Positions 46,576 through 55,446 are shown, numbered from the stretch's first letter. The stretch: DNA of 64,000 nt from Marinifilum sp. D737 (GCF_026672275.1 NZ_JANQCD010000015.1:52107-116106); one strand, 5' to 3'. The notes: generated by a model not told the origin, from the letters alone. Numbers and translations: made by a program.

Positions 46576-47757
46576 ATGGCTACTGCAAAACTGATATTAG
46601 ATACTCGAAAAGCTAAGAAAGACGGCACTTTCCCGATAAAGTTAGCAATTTCTCACAAATCTAAAACTTCTTATATACGTGCAAATTTTGCAATTCCTGA
46701 AAAATATTGGGACAATGGACGTATAAAAAGAGGCTGTCCAGACATAGATAATATCCGCACAGCCAACAACAAACTAGCCTCTCTCCTACTCGATGCAGAT
46801 GACTTTATTGAAGAACTGGAAGAACGCAGGAGAATTGATATTATGAGTGTGGCACAAGTTGCCGACTATATTAAGAATGGAGGTAAACAGCAACAATCTG
46901 CTGTAAATTTCCTGGAGTATATAGAAAAATACGTGCCTACAATAAAGAATAATAGTACCAAAGAAAAATACAACACTACACTTGTAAAACTAAAAGACTA
47001 CATGGGTACTGACTTACTTTTCTTTGATGATATCACTAAAGCCTGGCTAAATAGATACAAAGAATATCGACTTGAAAATTCCAGTGCAGCAACAACCAAT
47101 ATTGATCTTAGAAACATTCGTGCAATTTTCAATAGAGCTATCGATTTTGACGAAGTAATCGGACAAGAAATATACCCATTTAGAAAATTTGAATTTGCCG
47201 AAAGTAAGCCTCGAAATTTAAGATTGCCTATCGAAAAAATCAGACAAATAAGAGATTTCCAAACAGACAACAAATACATTGCCCTGGCTCGTGATTTCTT
47301 CATGCTATCATTCTATTTAATTGGCATGAATAATTCTGACATTTACGATATTGTTTCAATTACGGAAGGACGAATAGAATACGACAGAAACAAAACTAAC
47401 AAAAGCTACTCTGTAAAAGTAGAACCCGAAGCAATGGAAATTTTCGAAAGAAGAAAAGGTGAAAATCTCCTATTGATTTACCAGGAACGATATGCAAATG
47501 CCAGGAACCTTACCAAGCAAATGAACAAACACCTTAAGGAACTGGGAAAACATGAAAGTATTAATATCCCTGATTTAATGATGTACCATGCCCGCCACTC
47601 ATGGGCAGGCATAGCAGCTAAAAAACCTATAGGAGCAGGCAAACCGCTGATTGCCCAGGCTCTTGGCCATGGCAAAACAACAGTTACCGATACATATTTT
47701 GATTACGATAACGAGTTAGTGGATGATTTAAACAGGAGAGTGCTTACATTATTATAA
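46576..47757 (+). CDS. Tyrosine-type site-specific recombinase (integrase)
   Basis: A 393-aa phage-type integrase of the Bacteroidota kind. The N-terminal arm-binding domain (about 1-90) has the common ISHKSKTSYIRANFAIPEKYWD. A SAM-like core-binding domain spans about 105-200 and the catalytic domain 215-393. The last box has YHARHSWAG (HxxR), HGKTTV, and the nucleophile Tyr in TDTYFDYD. The first catalytic Arg is expected in the helix ARDFFMLSFYLIGMN, where Arg is replaced or shifted, which is common in this family. It sits directly downstream of tRNA-Pro, so it probably integrates the element there. Confidence 0.92.
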   Translation: MATAKLILDTRKAKKDGTFPIKLAISHKSKTSYIRANFAIPEKYWDNGRIKRGCPDIDNIRTANNKLASLLLDADDFIEELEERRRIDIMSVAQVADYIKNGGKQQQSAVNFLEYIEKYVPTIKNNSTKEKYNTTLVKLKDYMGTDLLFFDDITKAWLNRYKEYRLENSSAATTNIDLRNIRAIFNRAIDFDEVIGQEIYPFRKFEFAESKPRNLRLPIEKIRQIRDFQTDNKYIALARDFFMLSFYLIGMNNSDIYDIVSITEGRIEYDRNKTNKSYSVKVEPEAMEIFERRKGENLLLIYQERYANARNLTKQMNKHLKELGKHESINIPDLMMYHARHSWAGIAAKKPIGAGKPLIAQALGHGKTTVTDTYFDYDNELVDDLNRRVLTLL

Positions 47758-47799
47758 CTCAATAGTGTAAGTACCTCCACAAATATATTTTATTTTTGA

Positions 47800-48120
47800 T
47801 CAATACTTCCACAAATCATTCTTATCCCAAAACCCTTTTGCTTTATTATAACCACTCTCATAAGCTTTTTTTATCCAGTAGGCAGATTCTTTTTTATTCA
47901 TCAAAGTACCAGCTCCATAAAAATACATTAGACCAAGATTATATTGGCCTTGTGAATACCCCTGCTCTGCACTTTTCTTATACCACCTAAATGCTTCTAA
48001 ATCACTTGCTGTCACTCCGTCCCCCCTAAAATACATGAGTCCTAAGTTGTATTGACCTTTTGCATGTCCCTGTTTCGCACACATTGTAAACCAGTAAAAT
48101 GCTTTCTTCATATCTCTCAA
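47800..48120 (-). CDS. C-terminal fragment of a Sel1-repeat protein
   Basis: A 106-residue frame beginning at a TTG. Three Sel1 repeats are visible: AFYWFTMCAKQGHAKGQYNLGLMYFRGDGV, then RWYKKSAEQGYSQGQYNLGLMYFYGAG and SAYWIKKAYESGYNKAKGF. Upstream in the same frame the coding sense continues (YYQGDAVLRDMKKAF) although no start precedes it. This is therefore the second half of the gene that begins at 48389, split by a frameshift around 48130-48150. Confidence 0.7.
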   Translation of the reverse strand: MRDMKKAFYWFTMCAKQGHAKGQYNLGLMYFRGDGVTASDLEAFRWYKKSAEQGYSQGQYNLGLMYFYGAGTLMNKKESAYWIKKAYESGYNKAKGFWDKNDLWKY

Positions 48121-48389
48121 GACTGCATCTCCCTGGTAATAAGAGCATGTGCTATATGATATTGTGCTTCATCAAGTCCTTGTTCTGCACTTTTTTTTAT
48201 CCAATAAAAAGCCTTTTTTTTATCTACCAAGGTTTCTTTCCCATGGTAATAATATATTCCAAGGTTATATTGAGCTAACCAATCCCCTTGCTCTGCATGC
48301 TTATTAAGCTCTTCAAAAGATTGGCCAAATAACTGATTACTAAATGCAATTACAAATAGCACTAGTAAATAAAATTTATTTCTATACAT
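48117..48389 (-). CDS. N-terminal fragment of a secreted Sel1-repeat protein (frameshifted)
   Basis: A 90-residue frame with a signal peptide ending NQLFGQ and one and a half Sel1 repeats (AEQGDWLAQYNLGIYYYHGK, AFYWIKKSAEQGLDEAQYHIA). After AQYH the expected repeat YYxGxGV is found only in the next frame, and this frame ends in ALITREMQS. Sel1 proteins are solenoid adaptors for protein-protein contacts. Restoring the frame gives one protein of about 195 aa. Either a pseudogene or a base error. Confidence 0.7.
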   Translation of the reverse strand: MYRNKFYLLVLFVIAFSNQLFGQSFEELNKHAEQGDWLAQYNLGIYYYHGKETLVDKKKAFYWIKKSAEQGLDEAQYHIAHALITREMQS

Positions 48390-48464
48390 ATTTATTTTTT
48401 AGTCATAGTTCAAATATTACAGTTGCAACCTAATTTTTTCAAAATAATCCTATTATTTGCATAT

Positions 48465-48761
48465 CTATTTTGCAGTGGGAAATCCAACACTGTAACTAAT
48501 TATTATCGTGATTATAATTAACCAAAAGTAAAGGGCATAAGAAGTTCTATATCTTAAGCCAAATAGTACAAGAAAAAAAGAAGGAATGACTCCATGTATT
48601 AAGGAAGCTCGACCAGGCCTTCCATTTCTCATTCGCCCTGTTAATGATAGAATTGTAGTTGTTATAAATAATAAACCTAATACTATAAACACCAAAGTCC
48701 CATGATGCGAATAAAAAAACACATTTAATTCTTCCATAATCCCTAATTTAAAGTTAATCAT
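48465..48761 (-). CDS. Small hypothetical membrane protein (three helices)
   Basis: A 98-aa protein with hydrophobic segments at about 21-38, 58-70 and 78-92. A second in-frame start, Met9 at 48737, gives MEELNVFF and may be the real one. The charged loop RMRNGRPGRAS lies between helices 1 and 2. No family is recognised. It lies in the leftward accessory block behind the integrase. Confidence 0.55.
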   Translation of the reverse strand: MINFKLGIMEELNVFFYSHHGTLVFIVLGLLFITTTILSLTGRMRNGRPGRASLIHGVIPSFFLVLFGLRYRTSYALYFWLIIITIIISYSVGFPTAK

Positions 48762-48813
48762 TTTAAGTATGTTATAAAGCCTTTATCTCTTCCTATATTA
48801 TTTACAGTAATTA

Positions 48814-50037
48814 TCACCAAACTATATCTATCCCTAGATCATTAATAAGTACTTTGTTTTTTACTATTTCATGACAGATTATTCTTTCTCCTGCAACAAC
48901 TTCCTTGTCAAAATACTCTACAAACCTATCATTACTTATAATATATATGTCCGATCTATTAGATGCCATATTTACTATCGTTTCATCAGCTTTTTCTCGA
49001 GATGCAACAATATGAACTTTAACACCCTTCCCAAAACTTCCTTTTATCCTTTTATAATTTCGCTTTAATAAAAAGCTTATTTCTGGATCAAAAACTACAA
49101 TAATCTCAAATTTTTCTTTTAATTCTGAGACCACAGGTTTTAAAGCTTTAAGTCCTATAAAAAATTCTCCGCTTTCATAACACATATTATTACCATCAAT
49201 TATAATAGTATTAATATTCAATGTGCCTCGCTTACTAATCCTCTCTGCTCTAATCTCAAGCTTCTTCATTTCTCGTTCTAACATCTCGAGGTAGCCCTTA
49301 TTTTTATTAATAATCCTTTGTGGCCTACCATCACCTAATTCTCTTTCACAGGCTTTATGAACAAACGATCTATTTTTAGGAGAACTTTCTACATCCAATT
49401 TACCTGCATAATTTTCTGCCCTATTAATAATGCTTTTCACATCCTTTATTTCACGATCGATATCACTTAATCTATTAATTGTTGGCAAAAGGTCTTTATC
49501 CAGATTAGATTTTTTCACAAAAACATCACTCTTCTCATTCTCTATACGTTCCACATCTACCGAAACAATTTCATACCTTCTTAGACACATCTCCTTATTA
49601 AGAGAATTATAATATTTTAAGTCATTTTCTGAGACAGCAAGTTTGTTTTTTAATCTCTTATACTCTTCATTTGTTTTTTTTCCAATCTTCCTTACCTTAT
49701 TGACCTCTTCTTTTAAATCTTCACACTCTTTTAGTAGTTGTTTCTTTGTGCCAGAGTAAAGTAATTTAGATGATGCTTTTTTCTTTTTTGAATTGAATTC
49801 ATTTGTGACTTCGATATTTTTCAATTGAATCAATTCAATTTGCCTCTGTGCTCTATTAACTTTTTCATTTAGAAGCTGAACATTGTTTTCAAGATCGAAT
49901 TTATTCTTATTCTTAAGCCAGTTTATACTACTTCCTAATTCTTCTTTTTCTATCCTTAAGTTATTATATCTAGTTGATAAATTTTGATACGTTTTAGAAT
50001 AGGGGTTATATTTTAAACTGTATTTTTCTATACTCAT
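48814..50037 (-). CDS. Coiled-coil protein with C-terminal NYN/PIN-like ribonuclease domain
   Basis: A 407-aa soluble protein. Residues about 1-260 are charged coiled coil (LRIEKEELGSSINWLK, EDLKEEVNKVRK). Residues about 280-407 form a Rossmann-like nuclease fold: TIIIDGNNMC (first Asp and Asn), IIVVFDPE, REKADETIVNMA (acidic helix) and DIYIISNDRFVEYF. This is the order of acidic residues of NYN/Zc3h12a-like RNases. It probably cleaves RNA. Its accessory position suggests a defence or exclusion role, which is inference. Confidence 0.72.
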   Translation of the reverse strand: MSIEKYSLKYNPYSKTYQNLSTRYNNLRIEKEELGSSINWLKNKNKFDLENNVQLLNEKVNRAQRQIELIQLKNIEVTNEFNSKKKKASSKLLYSGTKKQLLKECEDLKEEVNKVRKIGKKTNEEYKRLKNKLAVSENDLKYYNSLNKEMCLRRYEIVSVDVERIENEKSDVFVKKSNLDKDLLPTINRLSDIDREIKDVKSIINRAENYAGKLDVESSPKNRSFVHKACERELGDGRPQRIINKNKGYLEMLEREMKKLEIRAERISKRGTLNINTIIIDGNNMCYESGEFFIGLKALKPVVSELKEKFEIIVVFDPEISFLLKRNYKRIKGSFGKGVKVHIVASREKADETIVNMASNRSDIYIISNDRFVEYFDKEVVAGERIICHEIVKNKVLINDLGIDIVW

Positions 50038-50156
50038 ACATTAACTTATTATTATCAAGATGCACATCCTTTTTATTTCAGTTCTGGATATTGAAGTCCA
50101 AATGAAGCAACACTCCGCAGCAACAACATAACCAATAAAGGTATAATTATTTTATA

Positions 50157-50309
50157 CTAATTTTCTCTGCCAAATGTGTCAAGTTCATCAATCTCACCAT
50201 AATCTAATATTAAAGAGTCATTTAGATGTCCTGCAGAATTTTCAAAAGTCGTTGCCATTTTGCGATATTCTGATAGAACTTGTAAATCCTTGCCATTCCA
50301 TTTACCCAT
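50157..50309 (-). CDS. 50-aa hypothetical small protein in the control region
   Basis: ATG at 50309 to TAG at 50157 encodes MGKWNGKDLQVL at the start and ends DTFGREN. It is acidic, without a membrane segment, and its codons look like those of its neighbours. It lies between the leftward NYN gene and the divergent rightward block, next to an inverted repeat. Such places often carry small regulators. Real but unproven. Confidence 0.45.
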   Translation of the reverse strand: MGKWNGKDLQVLSEYRKMATTFENSAGHLNDSLILDYGEIDELDTFGREN

Positions 50310-50321
50310 ACTTTTACCCCT

Positions 50322-50373
50322 ATAACTGGATATTTTAATTAATCACCTAAAGATTAAATAGATATTCAGTTAT
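50322..50373. promoter_or_regulatory. Inverted repeat in the divergent control region of the element
   Basis: ATAACTGGATAT (50322-50333) and ATATTCAGTTAT (50362-50373) are reverse complements with one mismatch, 28 bases apart. A second small dyad TTATC-CC-GATAA starts at 50370. They lie just before the rightward gene at 50401 and upstream of the leftward small ORF, consistent with a shared operator. Confidence 0.5.
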
Positions 50374-50400
50374 CCCGATAACCACTTAGCACAAGAAATC

Positions 50401-51075
50401 ATGAATTGTATTGTATGTAATCAACCAATTATTGGCAGAAGATCAGACAGCAAATATTGCTCAGTATCATGTCAAAACGAGGCCAGAAAGAAAAGAGTAG
50501 CCGAAAAATATTTTAATGAATTAAATGGAATATATCCAGAAAACGGGATAAGTTCCCAAAATCAACAACAAATGATGAATGCCTCTGAAGAATTAAGAGC
50601 TCTGGAAAGAGAGAATTTTAATACCATTTTAAACCTTAGGACAGAATACGAAGGTAAAATAAGAGTACTGGAAGACACCAACTTAAGGCAGAGTTTTAAA
50701 ATTGAAAAACTTGAAGACAAGATTTCAGAATTAAAGGAAAATCACCTTAAAGAATTGGAGCAAGCAGAGAAAAGCACAACTAAGGACACTGTTACAGCCA
50801 TAACCCAAATGCCTGCGGTTCAAACTACATTGGGTATGCTTGCTAACAACCTAATCCCTCAAAGTTCTAGCTCACTGGGGAGTGTAGAAAATGAATTCAA
50901 TATCCAGGAACGTCAAATCATTGACGCCATTCGCAGAATGCAACCTGATGCACAAGCCTATCTGGGACAGATGTTATACGTCCTATTCTCTAAAACTCAT
51001 CAGGAACAAATGCAGATATTCACAACCTTACAAGCGTATCTTTCACAAGAACAACAGGAAGAAGAAGACATATAA
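50401..51075 (+). CDS. Zinc-ribbon coiled-coil protein
   Basis: A 224-aa protein. Its first 30 residues form a zinc ribbon (CIVC, then YCSVSC), residues about 60-125 a coiled coil and residues 170-224 a helical tail with IQERQIIDAIRRMQPDAQ. A DNA-binding or regulatory function is plausible. It starts the rightward block and is followed by a weak hairpin terminator, so it may be expressed separately from the structural genes. No family name is claimed. Confidence 0.7.
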   Translation: MNCIVCNQPIIGRRSDSKYCSVSCQNEARKKRVAEKYFNELNGIYPENGISSQNQQQMMNASEELRALERENFNTILNLRTEYEGKIRVLEDTNLRQSFKIEKLEDKISELKENHLKELEQAEKSTTKDTVTAITQMPAVQTTLGMLANNLIPQSSSSLGSVENEFNIQERQIIDAIRRMQPDAQAYLGQMLYVLFSKTHQEQMQIFTTLQAYLSQEQQEEEDI

Positions 51076-51102
51076 ACCATTTTACAAACATGGATACAGG
51101 AT

Positions 51103-51130
51103 AAAAGGAGCTTTTCAAAGGTTCCTTTTT
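51103..51130 (+). terminator. Hairpin with T run after the zinc-ribbon gene
   Basis: AAAAGGA pairs with TCCTTTT, followed by further T residues, 27 bases past the stop codon. Confidence 0.55.
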
Positions 51131-51274
51131 TTTATGCCTGATCGGGATATCATTTTAGATTGTCAAAATACTTTTTCATTAAAAATGGCAATCAGCAATT
51201 TGCATAGTCTTTCACTTCAATTCAGCTTCATTCAAACATATTGACTGTTAACCTGATATCCTCATATTTGGGGT

Positions 51275-51850
51275 ATGAAAACAGGACACATCATACTTAT
51301 TGGTAGCCTTGCAACAGCTTTCTACTTTAGGGATAAACTAGTTCCCTACCTTGGCAACAAGGCCAATCAGCTGGAAAATAAAATTAAGGAATATACCACA
51401 AACAAAATAGAGGTAAAACCCAAAGGTCTTCCCAGGATTAAAGTAGATTTTAAAAGAGGTGCTTTAAACCTGAACGGTGGTATGGAGCTAACCAGTAAAA
51501 TTGGATTTACTGCCACTTTAAACACCTACCAGATTAACCTGATCCTGGAAAAAGGTGATCAAAAGATATTACTTGGAAAAACTCCTTTGGAACAACCAAA
51601 CCAGAAAGTTACTGGGAATGCCAAGACTGAAATCAAGTATGTTTTCTCGGTAAAACTGGCTTCCATCATTCAACTATTAAAGACGAAGGAGTTACAGGGG
51701 CACAGCCTACGCATGTATGTGGATCACCTGAAAGTTAACGGCATTGATATGCCAAGCATCAAAATTGATATTAGCAGAACCTGGCAGGACATTGCCAAAA
51801 CAATTAACAATCCTGCATCTGTTCTAACTGACATATTTAGCAAGTTATAA
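51275..51850 (+). CDS. Membrane-anchored protein with a LEA-like beta domain
   Basis: A 191-aa protein: one N-terminal hydrophobic segment (HIILIGSLATAFYF), a charged linker, then a beta-sandwich-like domain. That domain contains LPRIKVDFKRGALNLNGGMELTSKIGFTATLNTYQINLILEKGDQKILLGK-type strands ending INGIDMPSIKIDIS. The fold resembles LEA-14/water-stress domains that bind ligands or pack against membranes. It lies one base upstream of the transglutaminase-like gene, and the two are surely co-translated. Candidate virion membrane protein. Confidence 0.7.
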   Translation: MKTGHIILIGSLATAFYFRDKLVPYLGNKANQLENKIKEYTTNKIEVKPKGLPRIKVDFKRGALNLNGGMELTSKIGFTATLNTYQINLILEKGDQKILLGKTPLEQPNQKVTGNAKTEIKYVFSVKLASIIQLLKTKELQGHSLRMYVDHLKVNGIDMPSIKIDISRTWQDIAKTINNPASVLTDIFSKL

Positions 51851-51851
51851 A

Positions 51852-53945
51852 ATGGAAACCGTCTTAAAAACAACTAACAAAAACGGAGATGTAGTGTTCC
51901 GCACTGCTAATGGTCAGATTGTACACCAAGGGGTGAGAAAGATCAAACCTGGCATTGAATTCAATCATTTAATTGATACCAGCGATGTCAAATTCACCAG
52001 CACTTTCACTGAAGGATCGGTAGATGACACCGTTTCCATCATGTGCAATATTATTAAAAAGCACCATGGACAAGTAAAGGAGTTGGCCAATAGTCTGAAA
52101 CGTGATACCAGGTACAAAACCCTAAAATCGATTTGGGATTTTGTCTTTAATCACATTCAGTACAAGAAAGATACTCCAGGTATAGAACAGCTTAGCACCC
52201 CTGCAAGGATATGGCTAAACCGATCCATTCCAAACACGCCAAGCGATTGTGATGATCACTCTTTATTTGTTGGCTCTCTTCTTTACTGTCTTGGTATTCC
52301 TTTTTCCATTCGAATAGCTGGTTACGAGGGTAAGCCCTTTTCACATGTCTATGTTGTTGTTGGTGATGTTTGTATCGATACCGTCTTACACCGCTTCAAC
52401 TGTGAAGCTGAATATACATCTAAAAAAGACAAACAAATGCAAATTGAAACATTGGCTGGGGTTGGAGCAGATCCCGAATTTGTTGACGGTCTTGGAACAT
52501 TGAACCAATTGCATGAAAGTGGCGACAATTACGACACCATCATGCAAAGACTTCATGATTCTGAACAGGTCAACGGAGTTGGGGATTCTAATCTGGAGGA
52601 AGAGGAAAAAGCTCTTCGAGTCCTGGGAGAAACCCAACTGGAAACCACACTTAAGGAATATGAGTTGGAACCTGAAAAGTACCATGCCTTAGGTTTTGGT
52701 CAGAAGTTCTGGTTACACATGAAAGCAGCTTTACAAGCGATTAAAGATGGAGAATCCCTGGATGGTATCATCATTAAACTGACAGATGGTTCCAAATGGG
52801 AAAGAGAAAACCTCTCTCCTCTTAATGGAATGGCTGGTGAAAATGGTGAAACCATTGGATTGCTATCTGCATTGGATGGTTTTTTCAAAAAGTTCAGACG
52901 TAAAATCAAAAAGTTTGGTCGATATGCCAGAAAAACAGTTAAAAAGGCTGGAAAGTTCATTGCCAAAGGCTTTAAAAAGGTTGCCAAATTCTTAATGAAA
53001 ATCAACCCGATTAACATTGCCATTCGTGCTGTTTTACGTTCCAGAATCAAAAACAACAAGAAGGGATTGGCTCTTAAAATGGGTTATGGTTTGCTTTCAG
53101 CTGCCCAGGCCAAGCAATTGGGAATTTCTACCAAAGATTACAATGCGGCCAAACGTGCTTACTCCAAATTCGCCAAGAAATACCGCTTTTTAGGTGGTAA
53201 GGAAAGTAAACTAAGAAGAGTCTTGGCAAGTGCCTGGCAAAAAGCAGCTCAGAAAGCAAGTCTTCCATACATGAACCTGGCTGGAGATTTAGGCCAACTG
53301 GAAGGAAGAAGAAGGAGAAGACGCCGCCGAAAACGTAGAGCAAGTGCTCAAAAATTGGCACTATTGAAAAAGTCGAATACTCAATCTTCCAAACCTATGT
53401 CGAAATACGAAAAGGAAAGATTGGCTTTCTTGAAATTGGTTCATAAGGACATTGCCAAGCAAGAATTGGGAGTTGTAGCAACTACAACTGCAATTGGTAG
53501 TGCTGCCATTGCAAAGAAAGTAGCCATGATCCTGGTTCCTATCTTCTCCATTTTGAAAGCTGTTGGCTTGGGTGACATGATCAAGAAAATGAAGGAAAAA
53601 AGAATCAGCAACCTTAGTGAAAGAATCAAAAATGAAACTGATCCTGCAAAAAGGTTACTCCTGGAACAAAAGAAAAGCAGAGCTGAAAACAACCTGGTAA
53701 TTTTTAATCGGGTACTCGATAAGAAAAAGCCAGCAGTCAAACTGCCAGTTAATTCGAATTACAATGTACCGAATCCTCAGATCTCAACCGATCCAGGAGC
53801 ATATCAAACTGAATCTGGTCAGTCAAATTCATTTCAACCTATAACTGCTAACAATACAAAACAAGCAGGAATGAACCCCTTAGCCATTGGAGCCTTGCTT
53901 TTAGTTGGTGGTGGTTTGTTGTGGGGAGCAAATAAGAAAAAGTAA
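51852..53945 (+). CDS. Transglutaminase-like cysteine enzyme with poly-basic core and C-terminal membrane anchor
   Basis: A 697-aa protein in three parts. Residues about 85-180 form a transglutaminase/papain-like fold with a visible triad Cys133 (SDCDDHS), His165 (FSHVYVVV) and Asp176 (CIDTV). Residues about 344-480 are very basic and amphipathic (KKFRRKIKKFGRYARKTVKKAGK), followed by eight consecutive Arg at 486-493 and KRR. The C-terminus (674-697) is a membrane helix (PLAIGALLLVGGGLLW) ending ANKKK. The combination suggests a structural protein that processes partners and binds nucleic acid at a membrane. Confidence 0.75.
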   Translation: METVLKTTNKNGDVVFRTANGQIVHQGVRKIKPGIEFNHLIDTSDVKFTSTFTEGSVDDTVSIMCNIIKKHHGQVKELANSLKRDTRYKTLKSIWDFVFNHIQYKKDTPGIEQLSTPARIWLNRSIPNTPSDCDDHSLFVGSLLYCLGIPFSIRIAGYEGKPFSHVYVVVGDVCIDTVLHRFNCEAEYTSKKDKQMQIETLAGVGADPEFVDGLGTLNQLHESGDNYDTIMQRLHDSEQVNGVGDSNLEEEEKALRVLGETQLETTLKEYELEPEKYHALGFGQKFWLHMKAALQAIKDGESLDGIIIKLTDGSKWERENLSPLNGMAGENGETIGLLSALDGFFKKFRRKIKKFGRYARKTVKKAGKFIAKGFKKVAKFLMKINPINIAIRAVLRSRIKNNKKGLALKMGYGLLSAAQAKQLGISTKDYNAAKRAYSKFAKKYRFLGGKESKLRRVLASAWQKAAQKASLPYMNLAGDLGQLEGRRRRRRRRKRRASAQKLALLKKSNTQSSKPMSKYEKERLAFLKLVHKDIAKQELGVVATTTAIGSAAIAKKVAMILVPIFSILKAVGLGDMIKKMKEKRISNLSERIKNETDPAKRLLLEQKKSRAENNLVIFNRVLDKKKPAVKLPVNSNYNVPNPQISTDPGAYQTESGQSNSFQPITANNTKQAGMNPLAIGALLLVGGGLLWGANKKK

Positions 53946-53965
53946 ATCAATCTAAAATTTAAGTA

Positions 53966-54454
53966 ATGAGAAAAAACAACATTTCCGTAGTTGGTATGGA
54001 GTTAGCTAAAACCGTAGGTGGCGTAATGGCTGGAAGATATGCGGTTGTTATGGGTAAGAAGGTTTTGAAAGTAGACCAGGAAGTTGACCCAAAGAAAAAG
54101 AAATTAAAAGAGGTGGGACTAGGTGTAGGTGTTGCAGCTCTTGGCACTGTTGGAGCCTTAAAAGTTCCTGCTCAATACAAAAGCATTTGTGCTGGTATTG
54201 CTACAGCTGGAGCCTTATCTGCAATGACTCCTTTTGCCAAGGAAGATACTGGTTTTATCCCTGCTCTTCATGGTTCAATTGGTGCGGCTGAATTGTCTGA
54301 ATACACAGAAGACGACATGAGCGATGAACTGAATGCAGTAGGCAGCTACCAGGATATTCTTGACATGGAAGAGCAAGATGAAATCAATGCCTTGGAAGCT
54401 CTTTCAGATGGTGGTTATGAAGGTGGAAGCTACGAATTAAACGAGGTAAACTAG
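53966..54454 (+). CDS. Gly/Ala-rich membrane protein of the structural block
   Basis: A 162-aa protein with hydrophobic stretches at about 15-30 and 47-62 and around 73-90, separated by a Lys-rich loop (DPKKKKLKEV). The C-terminal 60 residues are acidic (SEYTEDDMSDELNAV, DMEEQDEINALEAL). No family is recognised. It lies directly upstream of the capsid candidate, a usual place for a minor membrane-embedded virion protein. Confidence 0.65.
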   Translation: MRKNNISVVGMELAKTVGGVMAGRYAVVMGKKVLKVDQEVDPKKKKLKEVGLGVGVAALGTVGALKVPAQYKSICAGIATAGALSAMTPFAKEDTGFIPALHGSIGAAELSEYTEDDMSDELNAVGSYQDILDMEEQDEINALEALSDGGYEGGSYELNEVN

Positions 54455-54520
54455 GCCTTGTAAAACAATCGCATAGGAAAAAATCAATTTATAAAAACAT
54501 AGAGTAATAGTTTAAATAGC

Positions 54521-55120
54521 ATGGAATTAGTTAAAGTTTTAGAAGAAAAAGCAAACGTAAGAGCGATTGCAAAAGCAAACAAGCAAATCACTTTTGATAC
54601 TGACGGAGCTCAGATCGAAAAAGATGTTTTGTACTTCCGTAAATCCCTGGCAGGGAAAACAGGAATTCAGCAATTAATGAAACCTCAGGACGTGGAAAAA
54701 GATGGTGTTCGTAACATCGATTCAGCACGTTTGACTGGTGGTGTTGCTTTCCTGGTAACTGGGATTTTGATCTCAACCGCAAATTGTGCGGCAAAATTGG
54801 CCAGCGAGGATGAAATCTCTGCACAGGAGTTCAATGTTGGTTCGGAAAATCCAACTCTTGCAAGCTTTTTCAACAATGAGTTATCAATCAAAGTAGCCAA
54901 TAAAGAAAAAATGAAGGCCATTTTGCGTCACATGACTCCAGAGCAAGCTGGTGATGATAAAACAGTAGACATGGCTCATGAGGTTAGTCCTTTTATCATT
55001 GCTCCAAATCAAACCATTTTACCTGAACTAAACATCTTCAATGCTCCTTGTCCTGTTGACAAAGACATAGTAATTGAAGTTGCTTTTGTTGGGTACAAAA
55101 TCACTGAAAACCACGCCTAA
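54521..55120 (+). CDS. Candidate major capsid protein (single beta-barrel type)
   Basis: A 199-aa protein with strand-rich segments: KQITFDTDGAQI, GGVAFLVTGILIST, NNELSIKVANK, and at the end PFIIAPNQTILPELNIF and DKDIVIEVAFVGYKI. The pattern of short strands ending in an aliphatic strand is common in jelly-roll capsid proteins, but no motif proves it. It starts a run of three tightly packed genes: its stop overlaps the next start by one base, and two 108-aa beta-rich proteins follow. Position amid membrane proteins and a lysozyme supports a virion role. This is inference. Confidence 0.5.
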   Translation: MELVKVLEEKANVRAIAKANKQITFDTDGAQIEKDVLYFRKSLAGKTGIQQLMKPQDVEKDGVRNIDSARLTGGVAFLVTGILISTANCAAKLASEDEISAQEFNVGSENPTLASFFNNELSIKVANKEKMKAILRHMTPEQAGDDKTVDMAHEVSPFIIAPNQTILPELNIFNAPCPVDKDIVIEVAFVGYKITENHA

Positions 55121-55446
55121 TGAAAAGATTTGTTTATAACATCAATAAACAATCATCAGACCCAACAGCCACCTCTAATGAGGTGGTTAGTTTTGATGAT
55201 TACAACCACTTGAAAGCAGTTTCATGGATCGGAGAAAACGGGGGCAATATTGACGTAGAAATCAAAACTCATGACGGCAAATTATCCATTGTTGAAAGTG
55301 TTCCTTTGGATTACTTCAAAATTGGAACAGGACGTGAAGAAATGATTTTGGAACAACCCATCTCAAACAATTCTATTCGAATTGCCACCTCATTTATTAC
55401 AGGTGCAGAGGTAAAAGGTGCACTTGTGTTCACTTTGGAAAAATAG
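55120..55446 (+). CDS. Beta-rich structural protein, 108 aa (capsid-associated candidate 1)
   Basis: A 108-aa protein with alternating strands (VVSFDDYNHLKAVSWIG, NIDVEIKTHDGKLSIVESV, NSIRIATSFITGAEVKGALVFTLEK). No signal peptide or membrane segment. TAATG overlap couples its translation to the capsid candidate. It could be a penton, spike base or cement protein. No family is recognised. Confidence 0.6.
   Translation: MKRFVYNINKQSSDPTATSNEVVSFDDYNHLKAVSWIGENGGNIDVEIKTHDGKLSIVESVPLDYFKIGTGREEMILEQPISNNSIRIATSFITGAEVKGALVFTLEK

Noticed and set aside
47796..47990. 64-codon plus-strand ORF after the integrase
   Set aside because: Opposite strand of the Sel1-repeat coding sequence, whose repeats are unmistakable.
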